DNA of 64,000 bases, from assembly GCF_030580995.1 (NCBI RefSeq), contig NZ_JAUQSZ010000006.1, positions 124,001 to 188,000 on the forward strand, written 5' to 3'. Within the stretch, counting starts at the first letter, position 1; each line of letters starts with the position of its first letter. This DNA comes from Sphingomonas immobilis (GTDB lineage Bacteria; Pseudomonadota; Alphaproteobacteria; Sphingomonadales; Sphingomonadaceae). Made by a program: the position numbers and the translations under genes. Positions 1 to 9,485 of the stretch are shown here, piece after piece. The notes beneath the pieces were generated by a model, which worked only from the letters and a program-made list of their open reading frames with translations, did not search any database and had not been told where the DNA came from.

Positions 1-80
1 TTCTGCAGCTTCTCCAGCGCGTCCTTGTAGTCGCCGTCATATTTGGCACCGGCTTCGAATTTCTTGAGATCGATCGACAT
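1..80 (-). CDS. N-terminus of a PPK2-like polyphosphate kinase (partial)
   Basis: Only the first 26 codons lie in the window; the gene continues beyond base 1. It starts with ATG at 80 and begins MSIDLKKFEAGAKYDGDYKD. This lysine-rich start with a Phe-Glu-Ala-Gly element and an acidic/aromatic D-G-D-Y stretch resembles the region ahead of the nucleotide-binding loop in family 2 polyphosphate kinases, which transfer phosphate between polyphosphate and nucleotides. No catalytic motif is visible, so the name is a resemblance call. A ppk/ppx pair lies about 6 kb away, which is compatible with polyphosphate metabolism but proves nothing. Confidence 0.4.
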   Translation of the reverse strand, partial: MSIDLKKFEAGAKYDGDYKDALEKLQ

Positions 81-118
81 GGCGCGACCCTAAAGCGGAT
101 CGCGCCATGCTCAAAGGC

Positions 119-724
119 TCAATAGCCGACGGTGAAACGCTCGCGGCTGTGCTTCGGGCTCTCGATCTCGTCGGCCATCGCGATCGCATAATCGGCGAAG
201 CTGATGAAGCTGATGCCCTCGGCATCGTGCAGCAGGTCATCCTTGCCGCTGCGATAGCCGCCGGTACGCGGGCCGGTGTCGAACAGCATCGACGGCGACA
301 GGAAGGTCCAGTCGAGCCCCTCGCTCGCCTTCAGCAGGTCGAGAAAGGCGATCCCCGCCCCCGCCTCGGCGCGGTACGCCTCGGGAAAATGAGCGGAGTC
401 GAACAGGCGCTTGCCGTCTGCGGTGCGCAGGCTCGCGGCACCGCCCACGACGAGCAGGCGCGGCACGCCCGACGCCGTGACCGCACCGATCATCGCGGCG
501 GCATCGGTATCCGCGAAGCGCCTCGCGGTGACGACGGCGTCCTGCCCGCGCAGGGCTTCGCTCAGCGCGGCGCTATCGGCGGCATCGAGCGCGAGCGGCG
601 TCACACGCTCCGCCGCCTCGCCCGGTTTGCGTGCGATCGCAAGCACCTCGTGCCCGCGCCGCGCCAGCTCGCCGACGATCTCCGACCCCGCACGCCCCGT
701 CGCGCCGACCACTGCTACCTTCAT
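119..724 (-). CDS. NAD(P)-dependent oxidoreductase, NmrA/YwnB-like Rossmann protein
   Basis: A 201-residue atypical short-chain dehydrogenase-like protein. The N-terminus MKVAVVGATGRAGSEIV contains the glycine-rich NAD(P)-binding turn (GATGRAG) of the NmrA/YwnB group, which bind NAD(P)H as sensors or reductases of unknown substrate. The classical YxxxK catalytic pair is not evident. I chose the ATG at 724 over an in-frame ATG at 736 because a GGAGG Shine-Dalgarno lies five bases before it. It stands alone, between the PPK2-like gene and a divergent acyltransferase gene. The substrate cannot be inferred. Confidence 0.75.
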   Translation of the reverse strand: MKVAVVGATGRAGSEIVGELARRGHEVLAIARKPGEAAERVTPLALDAADSAALSEALRGQDAVVTARRFADTDAAAMIGAVTASGVPRLLVVGGAASLRTADGKRLFDSAHFPEAYRAEAGAGIAFLDLLKASEGLDWTFLSPSMLFDTGPRTGGYRSGKDDLLHDAEGISFISFADYAIAMADEIESPKHSRERFTVGY

Positions 725-846
725 TGATGCCTCCATCGTTATGCGCCGGAACTAGGGATCGGGCGTCACGAGGATAAGGGCCCGCACGGAAATCCTGCGT
801 TTCAGGGATGAAGCCTTTGTTTACCATGATCGCCTAGACCCGCCCC

Positions 847-1614
847 ATGCAGCCGGTCGCCTTCGATCCCGCCTTCGCGCGCCATCTCGAGGCGCTCGGC
901 CTCGCCATCGGCCCGGTCGGCGTGAAGCACGTCCATCCCGAAACCGAACTCGAAGGCCCGGTGTCGATCTACGGCGCGGATATCTGGCGTGACCGGGTGA
1001 GCATCGGCGCGTTCAGCTACGTCTGCCCCGGCAGTATCGTCGCGGGCGCGACAGTCGGCCGCTACTGCTCGATCGCGGAAGGGGTGCAGATCGGCATGAC
1101 CGGCCATCCGACCGACTGGCTGACCACCTCGCCCCTTTCCTACGCGCCCGATTTCCTCAATTTCGAGCGCCACTTCGCCACCTGGCTGCCCGAATGGCGC
1201 CGCGGCCTCGCGCTCCATGATTTCGAGATGCGCCCGCACACGAACATCGGCAACGACGTCTGGATCGGCGCGAGCGTTTACATAAAGGACGGCGTCACCA
1301 TCGGCGACGGTGCGATCATCGGCGCGCACAGCGTCGTGACAAAGGACGTCCCGGCCTATGCGATCGTCGTCGGCAATCCCGCCCGCGTCCTGCGATACCG
1401 CTTCCCGGACGCCCTGATCGAACGCCTCGCCGCGCTACGCTGGTGGGACTATGCCATCCTCGATTTCGAAGGTTGGGACGTCCGCGACGTTCCCGGTGCC
1501 GTCTCCGCGCTCGAGGACGCCGTCGCCGCCGGCGCGGTCGCGCCCTACGCGCCGCAGCCGGTCAACCTCGTCGACGAATGGACCTGTTTCCGAGAGGCGG
1601 GACAGGCCGCCTGA
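847..1614 (+). CDS. CatB/Vat-like hexapeptide-repeat acetyltransferase
   Basis: A 255-residue left-handed beta-helix acyltransferase. Repeated [LIV]-G-x-x-x-x turns run through residues 40-80 (for example [18 protein letters not shown]) and again at about 130-170 ([28 protein letters not shown]). Between them a loop carries a His in TGHPTDW (residue 87), matching the catalytic His of xenobiotic and streptogramin acetyltransferases. The terminal [13 protein letters not shown] motif is also typical. The C-terminal tail after about residue 200 is longer than in plain CatB proteins. The likely reaction is O-acetyl transfer from acetyl-CoA; the acceptor (sugar, lipid or antibiotic) cannot be told. 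It converges on aspS with only four bases between the stop codons. Confidence 0.8.
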   Translation: MQPVAFDPAFARHLEALGLAIGPVGVKHVHPETELEGPVSIYGADIWRDRVSIGAFSYVCPGSIVAGATVGRYCSIAEGVQIGMTGHPTDWLTTSPLSYAPDFLNFERHFATWLPEWRRGLALHDFEMRPHTNIGNDVWIGASVYIKDGVTIGDGAIIGAHSVVTKDVPAYAIVVGNPARVLRYRFPDALIERLAALRWWDYAILDFEGWDVRDVPGAVSALEDAVAAGAVAPYAPQPVNLVDEWTCFREAGQAA

Positions 1615-1618
1615 CGCC

Positions 1619-3403
1619 TCAGGCCTTCACGTCCAGCTTCAAATTCAGCTCCTTGAGCTGCTTCGGCGTCGCGAAGTTCGGTGCGCCCATCATCAGATCC
1701 TCGGCCTTCTGCGTCATGGGGAAGGTGATGACCTCGCGGATGTTGGGCTCGTCGGCCAGCAGCATGACGATGCGGTCGACACCCGGCGCGGAACCGCCAT
1801 GCGGCGGCGCGCCGCACTTGAAGGCGTTGATCATGCCCGCGAAGTTCGTATCGACCTCGGCCTGCGTATAGCCCGCGATCTCGAACGCCTTGTACATGAT
1901 CTCCGGCTTGTGATTCCGGATTGCACCCGACGACAGCTCGATGCCGTTGCAGACGATATCGTACTGGAAGGCGAGGATATCGAGCGGGTCCATCGTCTCC
2001 AGCGCGCCCATCTCGCCCTGCGGCATGGAGAAGGGGTTGTGGCTGAAATCGACCTTCTTCAGATCCTCGTCATATTCGAACATCGGGAAATCGACGATCC
2101 AGCAGAATTCGAAGCGGTTCTGGTCAATGAGCCCAAGCTGCTCCGCCACGCGCGTGCGCGCCAGCCCCGCGAGCTTCGCCGCCTGCGCTTCCTTGCCCGC
2201 CGAGAAGAAGATGCCGTCGTTCGGGCCGATGCCGAGCGCGTCGGCGATCGCCTTCATGCCCTCCTGCCCGTGGTTGTTGGCGATGGGCCCGCCGAACACG
2301 CCGTCCTTCTGCGTCGCATAGCCGAGGCCGGGGAAACCCTCGCCCTGCGCCCAGCTATTCATCTCGTCGAAGAATTTCCGCGACTTCTCCGCCGTGCCCG
2401 GCGCCGGGATCGCGCGTACGACATCGCCGCCCTCGACCATCGACGCGAACCGCCCGAAGCCCGAACCACGGAAATGCTCCGACACGTCGGTGATCACGAT
2501 CGGGTTGCGCAGATCGGGCTTGTCGTTGCCGTATTTCAGCATCGATTCGCGGTAGGGGATGCGCTGGAACGGCAACGCCGAAACCTTCCGCCCCTTGCCC
2601 TGCCAGTCGGCGAACTCCTCAAACACGCCGTGCAGCACCGGCTCGATCGCGGCGAACACGTCCTCTTGGGTCACATAGCTCATCTCGAAATCGAGCTGGT
2701 AGAACTCGCCCGGCGAGCGGTCGGCGCGCGCATCCTCGTCGCGGAAGCACGGCGCAATCTGGAAATAGCGGTCGAAGCCCGCCACCATCAGCAGCTGCTT
2801 GAACATCTGCGGCGCCTGCGGCAGCGCGTAGAACTTGCCCGGATGCACTCGGCTCGGCACCAGATAGTCGCGCGCGCCCTCGGGGCTGCTCGCGGTCAGG
2901 ATCGGCGTCTGGAACTCGGTGAAGCCCTGCCCGATCATCCGCTGCCGCAGCGACGAGATCACCTGCGAGCGCAGCATGATGTTGGCATGAACCTTCTCGC
3001 GCCGCAGATCGAGGAAGCGGTAGCGCAGGCGGATATCCTCGGGATATTCGTTCTCGCCGAACACCGGCATCGGCAGCTCGTGCGCGGCCGATTGCACCAC
3101 GACCTCGCGCGCGCGGATCTCGATCTCGCCCGAGGGCAGGTTGGCGTTCACCGTCTCCGCGGAGCGCGCCACCACGTCGCCGGTGATCGTCACCACGCTC
3201 TCCGCGCGCAGCTTGTCGAGCTGGGCGTGCGTCGGGCTGTCGCTGTCGGTCACGATCTGGGTGATGCCGTAATGGTCGCGCAGATCGACGAACAGCAGGT
3301 TGCCGTGGTCGCGCTTGCGGTGGACCCACCCGCTGAGCTTCACCGAAGTGCCGACGTCGGCGGCGCGGAGCTGGGCGCAAGTGTGCGTGCGATAGGCGTG
3401 CAT
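1619..3403 (-). CDS. aspS: aspartate--tRNA ligase
   Basis: Charges tRNA-Asp with aspartate in the cytoplasm. The 594-residue length fits the bacterial type with its GAD insertion. An N-terminal OB-fold (residues about 15-105, [21 protein letters not shown]) is followed by class II motif 2 ([19 protein letters not shown]) and motif 3 (GVDRIVMLL near the end). The start is the ATG giving [13 protein letters not shown], the conserved beginning of the family; an upstream in-frame TTG is less likely. Many alphaproteobacteria use a non-discriminating AspRS that also charges tRNA-Asn for later amidation; the sequence alone does not decide this. It is divergent from rnd across a repeat-bearing spacer. 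Confidence 0.97.
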   Translation of the reverse strand: MHAYRTHTCAQLRAADVGTSVKLSGWVHRKRDHGNLLFVDLRDHYGITQIVTDSDSPTHAQLDKLRAESVVTITGDVVARSAETVNANLPSGEIEIRAREVVVQSAAHELPMPVFGENEYPEDIRLRYRFLDLRREKVHANIMLRSQVISSLRQRMIGQGFTEFQTPILTASSPEGARDYLVPSRVHPGKFYALPQAPQMFKQLLMVAGFDRYFQIAPCFRDEDARADRSPGEFYQLDFEMSYVTQEDVFAAIEPVLHGVFEEFADWQGKGRKVSALPFQRIPYRESMLKYGNDKPDLRNPIVITDVSEHFRGSGFGRFASMVEGGDVVRAIPAPGTAEKSRKFFDEMNSWAQGEGFPGLGYATQKDGVFGGPIANNHGQEGMKAIADALGIGPNDGIFFSAGKEAQAAKLAGLARTRVAEQLGLIDQNRFEFCWIVDFPMFEYDEDLKKVDFSHNPFSMPQGEMGALETMDPLDILAFQYDIVCNGIELSSGAIRNHKPEIMYKAFEIAGYTQAEVDTNFAGMINAFKCGAPPHGGSAPGVDRIVMLLADEPNIREVITFPMTQKAEDLMMGAPNFATPKQLKELNLKLDVKA

Positions 3404-3422
3404 GACCAAAACTTCTCTCAAT

Positions 3423-3505
3423 CGTCACCCCAGCGAAAGCTGGGGTCTTGTGCGGCAAGGGCGGTGCGCCAGCCCCACGAGATGCCAGCTTTCGCTGGCA
3501 TGACG
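3423..3505. repeat. Pair of inverted hairpin repeats (REP-like)
   Basis: Two short hairpins in mirror orientation. The first has arms CCCCAGC and GCTGGGG around GAAA (3428-3445). The second has arms TGCCAGC and GCTGGCA around TTTC (3483-3500), so its core is the reverse complement of the first. The pair fills the aspS-rnd spacer. This REP-doublet architecture is typical of dispersed extragenic repeats; genome-wide copies cannot be counted here. Confidence 0.7.
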
Positions 3506-3582
3506 GACGTTGGCGGGAACGGCGCGCACTCCCTTCCCGCAGCACCTTTGTCAACCCGCGCAACCCTCGCTATGGGGTCGAG

Positions 3583-4764
3583 ATGCATATCCACCCCCTG
3601 ATTACCGACAGCGCGACGCTCGCCAATCTCTGCGCCCGCCTCGCCGAAGCCGACTTCGTCTGCGTCGATACCGAGTTCATGCGCGAGAATACCTTCTGGC
3701 CGGAGCTGTGCCTCATCCAGATCGCCGACGAGAACGAGGCCGCCGCGATCGATCCGATGGCCCCCGGCCTCGACATGCAGCCGCTGCTCGATCTGCTGGT
3801 GAAGAACGAGGATGTGCTCAAGGTCTTTCACGCCGGCGGGCAGGATCTGGAGATCGTCTACAACCTCACCGGCAAGACGCCCTACCCGCTGTTCGACACG
3901 CAGATCGCGGCGATGGCGCTCGGTCAGGGCGAGCAGATCGGCTATTCGAACCTCGTCGACGCCTATCTCGGCATCGTCGTCGACAAGGGCGCGCGCTTCA
4001 CCGACTGGTCGCGCCGCCCGCTCGATGCGCGCCAGATCGAATATGCCATCGGCGACGTGACGCATCTCGCCAAGATCTTCCCCAAGATGCTGGCGAAGCT
4101 GCGCAAGACCGGGCGCGGCGCGTGGCTCGATATCGAGATGGAGCGCATCGGCGATCCCGCCAATTACGCCAACGACCCCGACGAGGCGTGGCGCCGCATC
4201 CGCATCCCCGGCCGCAAGCCCGACGTGCTCGGCCGCCTCAAGGCGCTGGCGAAGTGGCGCGAGCTCGAGGCGCAGGGCAAGAACCTGCCGCGCGGCCGCA
4301 TCGTCAAGGACGAGACCATCGCCGACATCGCCGGCCACCCGCCGCGCAAGCAGGCCGATCTCGCCAAGGTCCGTGGCCTCTCCGCCACCTGGGCCGGCAA
4401 CGATATCGGCGCGCGCATGATGGCCGCGCTGGAAAGCGCCGAGCCGATGAGCGCCGACGAAATGCCCGCTCGCGACGATCGCAAGCCGGGGCTGGGCAAG
4501 GACGGCGCGCTGGTCGCCGATCTCCTCAAACTCCTCCTCAAGATCCGCTCGCGAGACATTGATGTCGCGGCAAGATTGCTCGCCCGCGGCGACGATCTCG
4601 ATGCGCTGGCGGCGGGCCAGCGCGAAGGCCTCGCGATCCTCGAAGGCTGGCGCTACGACCAGTTCGGCAAGGACGCGCTCGATCTGGTCGAGGGCCGCCT
4701 GGCCTTCGCGGTGATCGGCGGCAAGCTCAAGATGACGCGGACCGAGGATGTTGTGGAGGGGTAA
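3583..4764 (+). CDS. rnd: ribonuclease D
   Basis: A 393-residue 3'-5' exoribonuclease of the DEDDy family, used in 3' maturation of tRNA and other small RNAs. The exonuclease motifs are complete: D29 and E31 in CVDTEFMRE, D88 in FHAGGQDLE, and Y154 and D158 in YAIGDVTHL. Residues about 200-290 (GRLKALAKWRELEAQGKNLP) match the HRDC domain that follows the nuclease in RNase D. I chose the ATG at 3583 (MHIHPLIT) because homology starts there, although the frame stays open upstream through the repeats. It is divergent from aspS and followed by the AT-richer lipoprotein region. Confidence 0.95.
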   Translation: MHIHPLITDSATLANLCARLAEADFVCVDTEFMRENTFWPELCLIQIADENEAAAIDPMAPGLDMQPLLDLLVKNEDVLKVFHAGGQDLEIVYNLTGKTPYPLFDTQIAAMALGQGEQIGYSNLVDAYLGIVVDKGARFTDWSRRPLDARQIEYAIGDVTHLAKIFPKMLAKLRKTGRGAWLDIEMERIGDPANYANDPDEAWRRIRIPGRKPDVLGRLKALAKWRELEAQGKNLPRGRIVKDETIADIAGHPPRKQADLAKVRGLSATWAGNDIGARMMAALESAEPMSADEMPARDDRKPGLGKDGALVADLLKLLLKIRSRDIDVAARLLARGDDLDALAAGQREGLAILEGWRYDQFGKDALDLVEGRLAFAVIGGKLKMTRTEDVVEG

Positions 4765-4853
4765 TCGCCCACCCGTCACCCCGGCCGGGGCCCACTAAAT
4801 CGTTTGCTCGACCGAACGGCTTAGTTGCGATGCTTATAGCAAAGGGACACAAT

Positions 4854-5582
4854 CTATCCAGGTTGGCGGACGAGGACTATGGCTCGGGTGAAAACATCAT
4901 CCATATATACGCCCGTATCCGTATAGCAGTAATTCCAACGCTCCTGATTGATTCGTAGTTTTTCCCCTTGCCTTTTGACGTACCAGATGCCCGTTGAACC
5001 TTGTTCATCGCCCTGATCGTTTGGTCCGAGCTGAGATACCAGCCAGTTATTTGAATCTTTTTCCCAGGCCGAGTATGCGATTTGACCTTCAAAATCGCGT
5101 GAGGCGTCTTTTATCGCTTTCGTATAGTCGCCCCCCCCGCCGTAGATAAGTCCCTCGATGCCACACGTCGCCGCACCGCGCGGCTGTTTCTCAGCATTTA
5201 ACGATGTGACTGTGGAGAGACGCGCGCCGTCCTTAGTCTGCGTGACCGCCGCATATCCGATAAGCGTTCCGGTTTTGTCAGGCTGAACGTAGATATCGCA
5301 ACGCGATGGCGCGTGCTCGGGTGGCACGTCGAGCGTGCAAGCTACTTGAGCATACTTGGCTAAGTCGCCATCGACCATTTTGAGGTCGCTATTCTGCGGC
5401 AAATCCTGAGATTTTAGATCTCCGACGCGATCAACCTTGTAGGCAACACCCTGCGGCGACTTATAAATCTCGTTGGCAGGTGATGAGACAGCGTGGCGTG
5501 AATTTTGGTTTCCATCAATTGGCGAAGCACCACAAGAGGATAACCCTAAGACAGCAAGCGCATTTAACCAAGTCGCTCTCAT
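4854..5582 (-). CDS. Putative lipoprotein of unknown function, AT-rich
   Basis: A 242-residue protein I do not recognise. The ATG at 5582 gives a short signal peptide (MRATWLNALAVLG) ending in a plausible lipobox (LSSC), which suggests a lipid-anchored envelope protein. The mature part contains paired cysteines (CTLDVPPEHAPSRCD) and a Trp/Tyr-rich C-terminal half. Codon use differs plainly from its neighbours: many A/T-ending codons such as AAA, ATA and GAT in an otherwise very G+C-rich segment. It sits alone between rnd and ppx on its own AT-richer block, so recent acquisition is plausible. No partner gene suggests a role. Confidence 0.6.
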   Translation of the reverse strand: MRATWLNALAVLGLSSCGASPIDGNQNSRHAVSSPANEIYKSPQGVAYKVDRVGDLKSQDLPQNSDLKMVDGDLAKYAQVACTLDVPPEHAPSRCDIYVQPDKTGTLIGYAAVTQTKDGARLSTVTSLNAEKQPRGAATCGIEGLIYGGGGDYTKAIKDASRDFEGQIAYSAWEKDSNNWLVSQLGPNDQGDEQGSTGIWYVKRQGEKLRINQERWNYCYTDTGVYMDDVFTRAIVLVRQPG

Positions 5583-5790
5583 CCAATCCCCCTGTCCTAC
5601 ACGCCTCGCCTCTGCCACACCCGACGCTCGCTCTTTCAAATCGCCAGAATCGGTGCGGTTCCGGAAACGATCGATGCCGATAGTTTCCGATCAGGTGTCA
5701 ATCGTGTCAACCACGCGTGCTCTTCGGCACAGCACCGGACCCGCCAAAACCCTGCGGATCAGTGTGACCTTAGTGTGACCTTCCGCGCCC

Positions 5791-7293
5791 TCACGCCGCG
5801 AAGATCGCCGTCCGCCCCAGCACCCCGGCCAGCGCCGCGTGCCGCCGCTCCACCGCCTCGCTATACAGCGCCCGGTCCTCGGGCGGTGCCTGGAACAGGA
5901 TCGCGGCACCGTCGTCGATCAGCTTCGTGCGCTGGAGCGGCCCGGCCAGGCCGCCGCTCATCCGCTGCCCCAGCCGCATCGCCAGGCCCCAGCCGACCGC
6001 GCGCTTCAGGTCGGCGGCGCTCGCCAGATCGGGGATCGGCACGGGCGTGTCGGTGCCGCCGCCCAGGCTGGTGAACAGCGCCTGCGCCATCAGCGCCCGG
6101 CCGCGCGCGTCGATGCCGACCCAATTGCCGTGCAGCGCGATCTCGACGCCGCGCTCGGCGCGGAACTCCGGGTTCGCGCGCCAGCCCACGTCGGCAAGGT
6201 GGCACGCCGCGATCCGCAGCCGCGCCATCGCCGGCGTGTCGCTCGCGAACAGCGGCGCGATCCAGGCGTCGAGCAGGTCGCCATGCTCCGGGAAGCGGCC
6301 GTGCCGCCGCCCCTCGTCGCGCGCCGCCACGATCAGCGGATCCTGCGCGCGCGTCTCGTCGTCGAGATCCTGGAACAGCAGCCCTTCGCGCAGGCCATAG
6401 GCGGAAACGATCGTCCGCTCCGGTCCGAGATGCTTGAGCAGCGCGGCGAGCAGCGCGGCGGCATCGCCCAGCGTCCCCGCGCGCGCCGAAGACAGGCCGG
6501 GGATCGCGCGCAGCCAGCTCTTGTTGACGTGGCTGATCGTCCGCCCCATCCGCACGATCGCCCCGCGCGACATGGCATATTGGTGGATCACCGGCAGCGG
6601 ATAGCTCTTGAGATGCATGTCGAGCCGCGCCAGCGCGCGCCACGATCCGCCGACCAGATAGAGCGGCAGGCCCTCGCCCTTCCCCGCCCAGCCCGCGCCG
6701 TTCAGCGCCTTGAGCAGATGCCGCTCCAGCGCGCCCGGCCCCTTCGCGCGCACCGCGCCGATGCGCAGCACGCCGAGCGGGAAGGACACGCGCTCGTGCA
6801 CCTCGCCCTTGCTCACGCGGATCAACTCAAGGCTCCCGCCGCCGAGATCGCCGACGATGCCGTCCGCCTCGGGAATGCCGGAGAGTACGCCGAGCCCCGC
6901 GCCGATCGCCTCCTCCTCGCCGGAGAGGAGCTGGACGTCGAGCCCGACCGAATCGGCCATGTCGAGCAGGGCCTTGCCGTTGCTCGCATCGCGCACCGCG
7001 GCGGTGGCGACGGTCCGCAGCGTCGTCACCTCCATCTCGCGCGCGACGGCGGCGAAGCGCGACAGCGCATCCTCCGCCATCCGCATCGCATCGGGGGCGA
7101 TCCGCCCGGTTTCGCTCATGCCGCGCCCGAGGCCCGCCATCACCTTCTCGTTATACAGGATCGCCGGCAGCCGCGCCGGGCCCTGATAGACGACGAGGCG
7201 GATCGAGTTGGAGCCAATATCGATAATGGCGGTACGCGGTTCTGAAACGGACAGCTTCCACTCTTTGCGCAACAGGAGGGCAGTTTCGCTCAA
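5791..7293 (-). CDS. ppx: Ppx/GppA exopolyphosphatase
   Basis: Hydrolyses terminal phosphate from inorganic polyphosphate; family members may also act on pppGpp. The 500-residue protein has the ASKHA-fold phosphate loops DIGSNSIRLVVY near residue 25 and GDLGGGSLELI near residue 145, plus SGEEEAIGAGLG between them. The C-terminal half has the HD-like helical region of long PPX proteins. The start is a TTG overlapping the ppk stop (TTGA), so translation is probably coupled to ppk; no in-frame ATG occurs before residue 50. The ppk-ppx order lets one transcript make and degrade polyphosphate. Confidence 0.93.
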   Translation of the reverse strand: MSETALLLRKEWKLSVSEPRTAIIDIGSNSIRLVVYQGPARLPAILYNEKVMAGLGRGMSETGRIAPDAMRMAEDALSRFAAVAREMEVTTLRTVATAAVRDASNGKALLDMADSVGLDVQLLSGEEEAIGAGLGVLSGIPEADGIVGDLGGGSLELIRVSKGEVHERVSFPLGVLRIGAVRAKGPGALERHLLKALNGAGWAGKGEGLPLYLVGGSWRALARLDMHLKSYPLPVIHQYAMSRGAIVRMGRTISHVNKSWLRAIPGLSSARAGTLGDAAALLAALLKHLGPERTIVSAYGLREGLLFQDLDDETRAQDPLIVAARDEGRRHGRFPEHGDLLDAWIAPLFASDTPAMARLRIAACHLADVGWRANPEFRAERGVEIALHGNWVGIDARGRALMAQALFTSLGGGTDTPVPIPDLASAADLKRAVGWGLAMRLGQRMSGGLAGPLQRTKLIDDGAAILFQAPPEDRALYSEAVERRHAALAGVLGRTAIFAA

Positions 7294-9467
7294 GACCGCC
7301 GCCGCAACGAGAGCTTGGGCACCGCATCGCTCGCCGTCAGCGCGGCACCGCGACCCGACAGCGACGGGTTGGTCATGAAATAGCGGTGCAGGTTGAACGG
7401 CCGGTCGCCCGGTTCGACCCGCACATAGCTGCCGTTGGGCTGGAGTTCCCAGCTCTGCTCGTTGTCGATCAGGTTGGCGACCATCACCTGATCGAGGATC
7501 TGGTCGTGGACCGTCCGGTTCTCGATCGGCAGCATATATTCGACCCGCCGGTCGAAATTGCGCGGCATCCAGTCTGCGGAGGAGATGAAGATCTTCGCCC
7601 CGTCATTGGGCAGCGCCTTGCCGTTGCCGAAGCACCAGATGCGGCTGTGCTCCAGGAAGCGACCGATCACGGATTTGACGCGAATATGCTCGGACAGCCC
7701 CGGCACGCCCGGCCGCAGGCAGCAGATGCCGCGAATGATGAGGTCGATCTCGACCCCCGCAGCACTCGCCTCGTAGAGCTTCTCGATCACGGCGGGATCG
7801 ACCACCGAGTTCATCTTCGCCCAGATCGAGCCCGGCTTGCCCGCCTTGGCATTGGCGATCTCGGCATCGATCAGCCCCATCAGCCGCGGCCGCAGGTCGC
7901 GCGGCGACAGGCTCACCTCGGTCATGTTGACCGGCTCGACATAGCCGGTGACGTAATTGAACATCTGCGCCGCATCGCGCCCGATCGCGGGATCGGCGGT
8001 GAAGAAGCTGAGGTCGGTGTAGATCTTGGCGGTGATCGGGTGGTAATTCCCCGTCCCGAAATGGCAGTAGGTGCGGTACTGCCCGCTCTCGCGCCGCACC
8101 ACCATCGATACCTTGGCGTGCGTCTTCCAGTCGATGAAGCCATAGACAACCTGCACGCCGGCGCGCTCCAGCGCGGAGGCCCAGAGCAGATTCTGCTCCT
8201 CGTCGAAACGCGCCTTCAGCTCGACCACCGCCGTCACCGACTTGCCGGCCTCGGCCGCGGTGATCAGCGCGTTGATGACGGCCGGCTGCTTGCCCGCGCG
8301 GTAGAGCGTCTGCTTGATCGCGACGACATCGGGGTCATTCGCCGCCTGTTTCAGGAAAGCCAGCACCACCTCGAACGTCTCGTAGGGATGGTGGACGACG
8401 ATGTCCTTCGCTCGGATCGCTGCGAAGCAATCGCCGTCGAACTCGCGGATGCGCTCCGGGAAGCGCGGCGAATAGGGCGGAAACTTGAGATCGGGCCGGT
8501 CCTCATCGACGATCGATTCGAGATCGCCCACGCCCAGGAAAGCGCCGCTCTCCGTTACGAAAGCGTCCGATCCACCCAGCTCGTCGCGCAGCACCGCACC
8601 CAGCACCTCGGGCATGCCGCTTTCCAGCTCGAGCCGGATCACCCGCCCGCGCCTGCGCCGCTTGATGGCGTTGGCGAAGTACCGGACCAGATCCTCCGCC
8701 TCTTCCTCGATCTCGATATCGCTGTCGCGCAACACGCGAAACTCGGCCGCGCCGAGCACGCGGTAGCCGGGGAAGATCAACGGCGCGAACCGCTTCACCA
8801 GCGATTCCACCGCGATGTAGCGCGCCGTCTCGCCCGGCACGCGCACGAAGCGGGGCATTGGCGCGGGCAGCATCACCAGCTCGCGGATCGGCTGGTCGTC
8901 CGACAGGCGGACGAGATCGAACATCACCGCCAGCCCCTTGTTGGGCATGAACGGGAAAGGATGCGCGGGATCGAGCGCCTGTGGCGTCAGGATGGGGAAG
9001 ATCTGCTCGCGGAAATGCGTTTCCAGCCACGCCAGCTCTTCCACGGTCAGCGATTCGTCGATCGTGCGAGAACTCAGCACGGCGATCCCGGTCTCGGCGA
9101 GCAGACGGCGCAGCTCGCGCCAGACGTTGCGCTGGCTCTCGATCAGGTGATCGGCCTCGGCGACGATGATGGCGAGCTGCTGGCTGTTGTTGAGCCCGTC
9201 GACCGAGCGGCGGTCGACCTCCGCGAGTTGCTGTCCTTTGAGACCCGCCACGCGCACCATGAAGAACTCGTCGAGGTTCGATCCCGAGATCGACAGGAAG
9301 CGCAGCCGCTCCAGCAGCGGATGCGCGGGGTTGCATGCCTCTTCCAGCACGCGGCGGTTGAACGCCATCCACGACAGCTCGCGGTTGAAATAGCGCTCGC
9401 TGCCTTCCGCGCCGGCGAAGGGATCGTCGTCATCTTCGAGATGCGCGATATGGGCCGGTCTCGTCAT
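7290..9467 (-). CDS. ppk1: polyphosphate kinase 1
   Basis: Reversibly polymerises the gamma-phosphate of ATP into polyphosphate. The 725-residue length is typical. The N-terminal domain starts RYFNRELSWMAFNRRVLEEA, a PPK1 hallmark. The C-terminal catalytic domains contain KTHAKVSMVVRRE, whose His is the expected autophosphorylated residue, and CHFGTGNYHPITAKIYTD. A clean ATG lies at 9467, 18 bases after the hda stop, so the transcript probably runs DUF2066-hda-ppk1-ppx. Polyphosphate links this unit to the phosphate and stringent responses. Confidence 0.96.
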   Translation of the reverse strand: MTRPAHIAHLEDDDDPFAGAEGSERYFNRELSWMAFNRRVLEEACNPAHPLLERLRFLSISGSNLDEFFMVRVAGLKGQQLAEVDRRSVDGLNNSQQLAIIVAEADHLIESQRNVWRELRRLLAETGIAVLSSRTIDESLTVEELAWLETHFREQIFPILTPQALDPAHPFPFMPNKGLAVMFDLVRLSDDQPIRELVMLPAPMPRFVRVPGETARYIAVESLVKRFAPLIFPGYRVLGAAEFRVLRDSDIEIEEEAEDLVRYFANAIKRRRRGRVIRLELESGMPEVLGAVLRDELGGSDAFVTESGAFLGVGDLESIVDEDRPDLKFPPYSPRFPERIREFDGDCFAAIRAKDIVVHHPYETFEVVLAFLKQAANDPDVVAIKQTLYRAGKQPAVINALITAAEAGKSVTAVVELKARFDEEQNLLWASALERAGVQVVYGFIDWKTHAKVSMVVRRESGQYRTYCHFGTGNYHPITAKIYTDLSFFTADPAIGRDAAQMFNYVTGYVEPVNMTEVSLSPRDLRPRLMGLIDAEIANAKAGKPGSIWAKMNSVVDPAVIEKLYEASAAGVEIDLIIRGICCLRPGVPGLSEHIRVKSVIGRFLEHSRIWCFGNGKALPNDGAKIFISSADWMPRNFDRRVEYMLPIENRTVHDQILDQVMVANLIDNEQSWELQPNGSYVRVEPGDRPFNLHRYFMTNPSLSGRGAALTASDAVPKLSLRRRS

Positions 9468-9485
9468 GGTGCTCCTGCCGATTCG

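Noticed and set aside
1451..3601. Long plus-strand open frame of about 700 codons across aspS
   Set aside because: Lies antisense to a complete aspS; composition is the Arg/His/Gln-rich pattern typical of frames opposite GC-rich genes, with no domain.
5583..5790. tRNA gene or attachment site beside the AT-rich lipoprotein
   Set aside because: No cloverleaf, T-loop consensus or flanking direct repeat beyond a short AGTGTGACCTT duplication was found.
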